Of a stretch of DNA of 9,616 nt, positions 6,240-9,616 are shown in pieces. Made by a program: the position numbers and the translations under genes. Source of the DNA: Candidatus Aenigmatarchaeota archaeon (GTDB taxonomy: Archaea > Aenigmatarchaeota > Aenigmatarchaeia > GW2011-AR5 > WALA01); NCBI GenBank assembly GCA_015523085.1, contig WALA01000063.1:1-9616 (forward strand), in the 5' to 3' direction. The notes beneath the pieces were generated by a model. It saw nothing but the letters and a program-made list of their open reading frames with translations. It was not told the origin of the DNA and searched no databases. The number at the start of each line of letters is the position of its first letter. Position 1 is the first letter of the stretch.

Positions 6240-6467
6240 TTACACCTCTAAGAGAGCTTCAGAAACGAACTTCCTCACATTTTCATCCAAAGGAATCGTG
6301 AATGACTTGAGATACCTTTTCTCGCCGTTGTCTGTGACGAATCCCCTGGATATGGAGAGGAATTCATTCTCACCCTTGTCGGATATTGCCTTTCTTCTTG
6401 CGACTTCCAAAAAGTTGTTCTTTCCTATGTTCACTTCTTTTGCCGTTATGGTCTCGAATTTCACCAT
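6240..6467 (-). CDS. Small basic protein, possibly PC4-like single-strand nucleic-acid binder
   Basis: A 75-aa protein. The core EFLSISRGFVTDNGEKRYLKSFTIPLDENVRKFVSEAL has the pattern of beta strands, a Gly-Glu-Lys turn, a basic strand and a closing helix seen in PC4/p15-type coactivators. The resemblance is weak and not demonstrable by eye. The N-terminus KFETITAKEVNIGKNNFLEVARRKA is basic. A TTG at 6473 extends the frame by two residues, but the AGGAGGT site would then touch it. ATG 6467, 7 nt after that site, is the better start. It is the first gene of the four-gene operon, following xpd by 48 bp. A nucleic-acid-binding role would fit the neighbouring translation and repair genes but is not shown. 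Confidence 0.75.
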   Translation of the reverse strand: MVKFETITAKEVNIGKNNFLEVARRKAISDKGENEFLSISRGFVTDNGEKRYLKSFTIPLDENVRKFVSEALLEV

Positions 6468-6474
6468 TTTCAAA

Positions 6475-6481
6475 ACCTCCT
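6475..6481 (-). promoter_or_regulatory. Strong Shine-Dalgarno site for the 75-aa gene
   Basis: On the minus strand, AGGAGGT lies 7 nt upstream of ATG 6467 and immediately next to the in-frame TTG at 6473. The spacing excludes the TTG as the normal start. Confidence 0.8.
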
Positions 6482-6501
6482 TTAATTCTAATTGAAAACA
6501 A

Positions 6502-6511
6502 CGTTTAAATT
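6502..6511 (-). promoter_or_regulatory. Possible promoter for the small-protein/SelB-like operon
   Basis: In the 48-bp gap after the xpd stop, the minus strand reads AATTTAAACG. A TATA-like box here would start transcription near 6480, just at the Shine-Dalgarno site, which leaves little leader. The operon may instead be co-transcribed with xpd. The sequence does not decide. Confidence 0.3.
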
Positions 6512-6515
6512 GCTT

Positions 6516-8327
6516 TCATCTCGAGAAAAATTCCTGTATGTACTTGCAGGGTTCTTTCGTGACCTTTATGTTGAAATCCGCCGGAAAAAGCTTCCTGTAG
6601 TTCGACCAAAGGTAGCGCTCGTCCAGATACACGATGACCCCGCGGTCCGTTTCGGAGCGTATGCACCTCCCGGCCGCCTGTAACGATTTCCTGACTGCCG
6701 GGTATATGTACGCGTAGTCCCAGCCGCGATGGAACTTCTTGTCGTAGTAATCTATCATCACCTTTGTTTCAATCGTCGGCTGGCGAAGTGAGAGCCCGAC
6801 TATTATGACGCCGTTTATGGCGTTTCCCGGAAAGTCAACACCTTCGCTGAACGATCCGCCGAGTACGCCAAAGAGCACAGACCCATTCAAAGAGTTTGCC
6901 ACGAATCTTTTGTACGTCAGCGACTTTTCCTCCTTTGTCATGTTCCGATTCTCCTCGATTATCGTCTTCTCGATGTGGCCGCGGCAGAATTTCATCACAT
7001 TGTCCTTTATGTCGTAGCTCGGGAAGAAAACGGCGAGGTTTCCCGGAATCGCGTTCGATATCTCTATGATGTGGCGCGCCATTATCCTCCACATGTCGTC
7101 GCCGCGCTTCGAGTACTTCGTCGTCGTTCCAGGAACTATTATGTCAAGCCTGTTTTTCTTTGGAAACGGGGACACGTACTCTTTCTTGAGCGTCCGCTCC
7201 TTGCTCAGACCGAGAATGTCAACGTACATATCAAGCGGCTTCATCGTTCCCGACATAAGCACACTGGAGTGGGCGCTATCAAAAATTTCTTTTGAGATTT
7301 TCGATGGATCGAGGCAATTGTAGAAAAGATAGGCATTTCCGTTTCTGTCCCGCTTGTACACGCGCGAGAATCCATCGTCATCGCTGTCCCACGACTCCAG
7401 GAACTTCACGACTGATGATATGTACGACCGCTTCTTCTCCTCGAGGACTTCGTCGGCAGCGGCGTTCATCTCCGCCATCATGTCCGTTATTCCGCTCAGA
7501 AGGTTGAAGAAGTCCGACTTCTCGACTATTCTGTCGCCATCACCCATGTTTAGGAGTGCCCGCTTGATTTCCTTCAAGTGGCGCGCAATCGAACCGAATC
7601 CGAATCGTTCCGCCTCTTTTATGGCGCGCGCCACGGACTTCGTCGATATGGACGCCGACATCAGGTTCATTATCCTATCGCCAAGGTTGTGGGCCTCGTC
7701 CACAATTATTATGGCGTCATCGAATTTCTTGCCCGTTCTCAGGAGAAGGTTTGAGTACGGTGAGAAGACGTGGTAGTAATCGGCAATTATGACTGAGCTC
7801 TGCTTCGAAAGATTTATGAGGAGCTCATACGGGCAGAACTTGTCCGCCATTAGCCTGATTTCATCCGCGTGGACAGGTGAGTTCAAGGCGAGCTCCCTGA
7901 GCATCGCCTGAGCGCGCTCCGTCAGCTTTCCGCTCTTCCACGTGTTGTTGTAAAACGGGCACTTCTCCTCCTTGCGCATGTACTTGCAGTACTCGTTGAA
8001 TTCGTTCGTTGAGAGGAAATCGACGCCCTCTATGGGGCACAACCATTTTTTGCCTATTATGTCAACCGCCGTGAATCTCGCCTTCCTCTTCATAAGGCGC
8101 AGCGTTTCGACGGCTATCATGTGCTGGGAGTGTCGCGGCGTGAGGAAGAACACGGTCTTGTTGTTTTCTATCGCGTACTCCACCGCGGGTGCAAGCGTCG
8201 CCACAGTCTTTCCGATTCCCGTCGGCGCATTGGCAACTATGTTGAGCTTGTTCTCAATGGCGTATTTGACGTCGTCCATGAATTCCTTCTGTCCCGGGCG
8301 GACGCGCGAGAATGGGAAAAGTTTCAT
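6516..8327 (-). CDS. xpd: XPD/Rad3-family 5'-3' DNA helicase with iron-sulfur cluster
   Basis: A 603-aa superfamily 2 helicase of the Rad3/XPD (ERCC2) group, which unwinds DNA 5' to 3' in repair. Motif I is APTGIGKT (34-41), motif II is VDEAH (209-213), and motif VI is QAAGRCIR (550-557). Four cysteines between motifs I and II, C97, C114, C123 and C165, fit the 4Fe-4S ligands. LMSGTMKPLD (about 357-366) is the conserved motif at the start of the second helicase half. FSEGVDFPG (493-501) is motif V. The Arch domain would fall in the region after VDEAH. A GTG at 8363 adds 12 residues, but family members start close to the LFPF...RPGQ Q-motif region. ATG 8327 also lies about 26 nt from the AT-rich box at 8347-8360, so a leaderless start is preferred. 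The gene is divergent from the phosphoesterase gene. Confidence 0.95.
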   Translation of the reverse strand: MKLFPFSRVRPGQKEFMDDVKYAIENKLNIVANAPTGIGKTVATLAPAVEYAIENNKTVFFLTPRHSQHMIAVETLRLMKRKARFTAVDIIGKKWLCPIEGVDFLSTNEFNEYCKYMRKEEKCPFYNNTWKSGKLTERAQAMLRELALNSPVHADEIRLMADKFCPYELLINLSKQSSVIIADYYHVFSPYSNLLLRTGKKFDDAIIIVDEAHNLGDRIMNLMSASISTKSVARAIKEAERFGFGSIARHLKEIKRALLNMGDGDRIVEKSDFFNLLSGITDMMAEMNAAADEVLEEKKRSYISSVVKFLESWDSDDDGFSRVYKRDRNGNAYLFYNCLDPSKISKEIFDSAHSSVLMSGTMKPLDMYVDILGLSKERTLKKEYVSPFPKKNRLDIIVPGTTTKYSKRGDDMWRIMARHIIEISNAIPGNLAVFFPSYDIKDNVMKFCRGHIEKTIIEENRNMTKEEKSLTYKRFVANSLNGSVLFGVLGGSFSEGVDFPGNAINGVIIVGLSLRQPTIETKVMIDYYDKKFHRGWDYAYIYPAVRKSLQAAGRCIRSETDRGVIVYLDERYLWSNYRKLFPADFNIKVTKEPCKYIQEFFSR

Positions 8328-8346
8328 AACGTTTGTTTGTTCGCAT

Positions 8347-8360
8347 GTTTTTAAGTTTTT
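8347..8360. promoter_or_regulatory. Shared bidirectional promoter element between xpd and phosphoesterase genes
   Basis: The 48-bp gap between ATG 8327 (minus) and ATG 8376 (plus) contains one AT-rich block (TTTTTAAGTTTTT, about 8348-8360). Its centre lies about 26 nt from both start codons, the spacing of a TATA box to a leaderless transcript on each strand. No Shine-Dalgarno site is seen before either start, which agrees with leaderless mRNAs. Confidence 0.5.
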
Positions 8361-8375
8361 CACACAAACGAATGT

Positions 8376-9266
8376 ATGGAAACAAAATTTCTAGTGGTTG
8401 GAGATTTGCACGGCAGTAAGCCAAACATTTACTTCAAGGATTTTGACGCGATAATAGCTCCCGGTGATTTCTGTTCATCGGACAAAATAGGACCACTCGT
8501 CTTCGAGGGGATGAGAAAAAGATTTGAAGAAAAATCCGAATACAATAAATGGTTCGACATCGTCGGAAAGGAAAGAGCTCGGGAACTGGTTGAAGAGTCG
8601 CTTTCAAAGGGAAGGAAAGTTCTCGAGTTCCTGAACCACTTCGGGGTTCCGGTGTACATAGTCCCCGGAAATTGGGAATGGACGGGAAAGCAGAACAAAG
8701 AGCTCGGATGGGACTTCCTGAGAAGGGACCGTTACAGAGACCTCATAAAGGGACTCCCGAACATCGTTGACGTCCACCACAAGCTCATTGACATAGGGAA
8801 TTACCAAATCATAGGACACGGAATATCATCAGGTCCAGAATATCCACAGTACAAGGAAGATTTGGAATCCGCTGGGAAAGAAGAATTGGAAAAGATGAGA
8901 AATGATTATGAAAAAGATTCCAAAAAGCTCGAATCACTTTTCGAAAAGGCAACAAAGCCGGTCATTTTCATATCTCACGACGTTCCGTTCAACACGCCGC
9001 TGGATGAAATAACGAACAAGAGCTCACCGCGCTACGGATACCACTATGGTTCTCTTATCGCCAGGGAGATGATTGAGAAGTATCAGCCACTTGTTTGTAT
9101 CGGAGGACACATACACGAGCATTTCGGAAAATTTGAAATTGGAAGAACCATGACCATCAACGCTGGATTCGGGCCTTACGTGAACGTTTTTATGGAGTTG
9201 TCTGATAGCCACATCAAGAGGCTCGATCTCTACCGTGGTAAAAAAGATGAGCTTCGGATACAATAG
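8376..9266 (+). CDS. Calcineurin-like metallophosphoesterase
   Basis: A 296-aa metal-dependent phosphoesterase, probably cytoplasmic as no signal peptide is seen. Motifs in order: GDLHG (9-13; D10, H12), GDFC (30-33; D31), GNWE (98-101), SHD (200-202; H201) and GGHIHEHFG (243-251; H245, H247). All metal ligands are present. The usual histidine of GNHE/GNHD is tryptophan, a position that varies in archaeal members and may change substrate preference. An acidic/basic helical segment (about 155-190) is inserted before the SHD motif. The substrate is unknown; nucleotides or phosphodiesters are possible. An out-of-frame ATG at 8372 overlaps the true start at 8376. The gene is transcribed away from xpd and followed by T-rich tracts. 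Confidence 0.92.
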   Translation: METKFLVVGDLHGSKPNIYFKDFDAIIAPGDFCSSDKIGPLVFEGMRKRFEEKSEYNKWFDIVGKERARELVEESLSKGRKVLEFLNHFGVPVYIVPGNWEWTGKQNKELGWDFLRRDRYRDLIKGLPNIVDVHHKLIDIGNYQIIGHGISSGPEYPQYKEDLESAGKEELEKMRNDYEKDSKKLESLFEKATKPVIFISHDVPFNTPLDEITNKSSPRYGYHYGSLIAREMIEKYQPLVCIGGHIHEHFGKFEIGRTMTINAGFGPYVNVFMELSDSHIKRLDLYRGKKDELRIQ

Positions 9267-9300
9267 TTTTCAATCTCTTTACTTTATTTGTATCTTTTTG
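9267..9300 (+). terminator. T-rich probable terminator after the phosphoesterase gene
   Basis: Directly after the stop codon come several T tracts (GTTTTC, TCTTTACTTTATTTG, TCTTTTTGG) without a stable hairpin. This is the usual form of archaeal intrinsic termination. Confidence 0.55.
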
Positions 9301-9315
9301 GTTATACATATTTAT

Positions 9316-9323
9316 AAGGTGAT
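9316..9323 (+). promoter_or_regulatory. Shine-Dalgarno site for the terminal small gene
   Basis: AAGGTGAT lies 5 nt before ATG 9329 and fixes the start there rather than at the TTG at 9323. AT-rich sequence at about 9283-9311 could hold the promoter. Confidence 0.65.
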
Positions 9324-9328
9324 TGGAT

Positions 9329-9517
9329 ATGGAAGAAAGAAAGACAAAAATTGATCTGATCTCAGAGTTCCAAAAACTGAATAACATAATAAAACAAGCC
9401 AAAGAGAACGCAAGAAATGGATACGAATATTATGAGGACTTGTTGGATAATGCTGAAGAAATATCAGAAAAAGTTGGATTTAGATTACCAGAAAAAAATA
9501 AAGGACGGAATTCATGA
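9329..9517 (+). CDS. Small helical protein of unknown function, possibly frameshifted (62 aa)
   Basis: The sequence MEERKTKIDLISEFQKLNNIIKQ followed by ARNGYEYYEDLLDNAEEISEKVGFRLPEK is acidic and predicted helical; I do not recognise it. The visible frame ends soon after a run of seven A (9492-9498) with NKGRNS and a stop. If the run had six A, the frame would continue as PEKIKDGIHEIYKKEGVPRE and stay open to the window edge. The gene may therefore be the N-terminus of a longer protein broken by a sequencing or genuine frameshift, or the first of two overlapping genes. It is clearly more AT-rich than the rest of the window. Confidence 0.5.
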   Translation: MEERKTKIDLISEFQKLNNIIKQAKENARNGYEYYEDLLDNAEEISEKVGFRLPEKNKGRNS

Positions 9518-9616
9518 AATTTATAAGAAAGAAGGTGTTCCGAGGGAGATAGCAAGATGTTTGAGAATTACTGTATATGCAGCCAAAAATGGATATCCTT
9601 ATGAGGAACTCTGGGA
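9450..9616 (+). CDS. Partial reading frame running off the right edge
   Basis: An open frame, one base ahead of the 62-aa gene, has no stop to the window end (55 codons from ATG 9450). The part after the A run reads IKDGIHEIYKKEGVPREIARC, then LRITVYAAKNGYPYEELW, which looks like real helical protein, with a faint helix-turn-helix look around VPREIARCL. The part before the run (MLKKYQKKLDLDYQ) looks less natural, which favours this being the continuation of the preceding gene. No family can be named. Confidence 0.4.
   Translation, partial: MLKKYQKKLDLDYQKKIKDGIHEIYKKEGVPREIARCLRITVYAAKNGYPYEELW

Noticed and set aside
6603..6610. A further CGACCAAA arm of the cassette repeat
   Set aside because: It lies inside the xpd coding sequence (a Leu-Trp-Ser-Asn codon stretch), has no partner arm and no spacer match, so chance is enough.
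8328..8363. N-terminal extension of XPD from GTG 8363
   Set aside because: The extra 12 residues resemble nothing in the family and would run through the AT-rich promoter box.
1..9616. tRNA, rRNA or riboswitch genes
   Set aside because: No cloverleaf, GGTTCGAATCC-type T-arm or recognisable RNA core was found on reading both strands; gaps between genes are too short for most.

Overview
The window looks like a piece of an archaeal chromosome. The evidence is an archaeal-type YchF/Obg GTPase with a cysteine-containing insert, an XPD/Rad3-type iron-sulfur helicase, a SelB-like translation-factor paralogue without GTPase motifs, TATA-like boxes about 26 nt upstream of apparently leaderless starts, and GGTG/GGAGG Shine-Dalgarno sites on internal operon genes. 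A compact genome (DPANN-like or euryarchaeal) is my guess; the lineage cannot be fixed from this sequence. No rRNA, tRNA, CRISPR array or transposase was seen, and no stretch over 300 bp lacks a gene.

Layout, left to right. (1) The 3' part of a YchF-type GTPase runs to 1085. (2) Positions 1085-2409 form a cassette: an AAA_14/DUF4143-type ATPase gene bounded by two direct copies of a 50-bp sequence, each made of two palindromes. The left copy starts on the last base of the ychF stop codon. The right copy ends 2 bp before the NrdR stop codon. One copy plus the ATPase therefore fits exactly between two convergent housekeeping genes, and recombination between the copies would remove the ATPase gene and leave a clean junction. 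(3) nrdR (-) and argS (+) diverge from an 80-bp AT-rich region with two identical 11-bp TATA-like repeats. (4) argS overlaps tail-to-tail with a minus-strand cluster. In transcription order this is: XPD helicase, a short gap, a 75-aa small basic protein, a 131-aa protein of unknown function, the SelB-like pseudo-GTPase, and a small SAM methyltransferase. The last four are overlapping or nearly so and look like one operon. (5) A metallophosphoesterase gene diverges from xpd across a 48-bp shared promoter region. (6) The last 300 bp are visibly more AT-rich and hold a small gene interrupted, or overlapped, at a run of seven A.

The genes split into core information-processing functions (YchF, ArgRS, XPD, SelB-like factor, NrdR control of nucleotide metabolism) and two accessory pieces (the ATPase cassette and the AT-rich right end). 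The ATPase cassette, with its flanking twin-palindrome repeats, is the best candidate for an undescribed system. A second unusual signal is the hexamer GAGCTC, present 27 times by manual count against about 2 expected from base composition.
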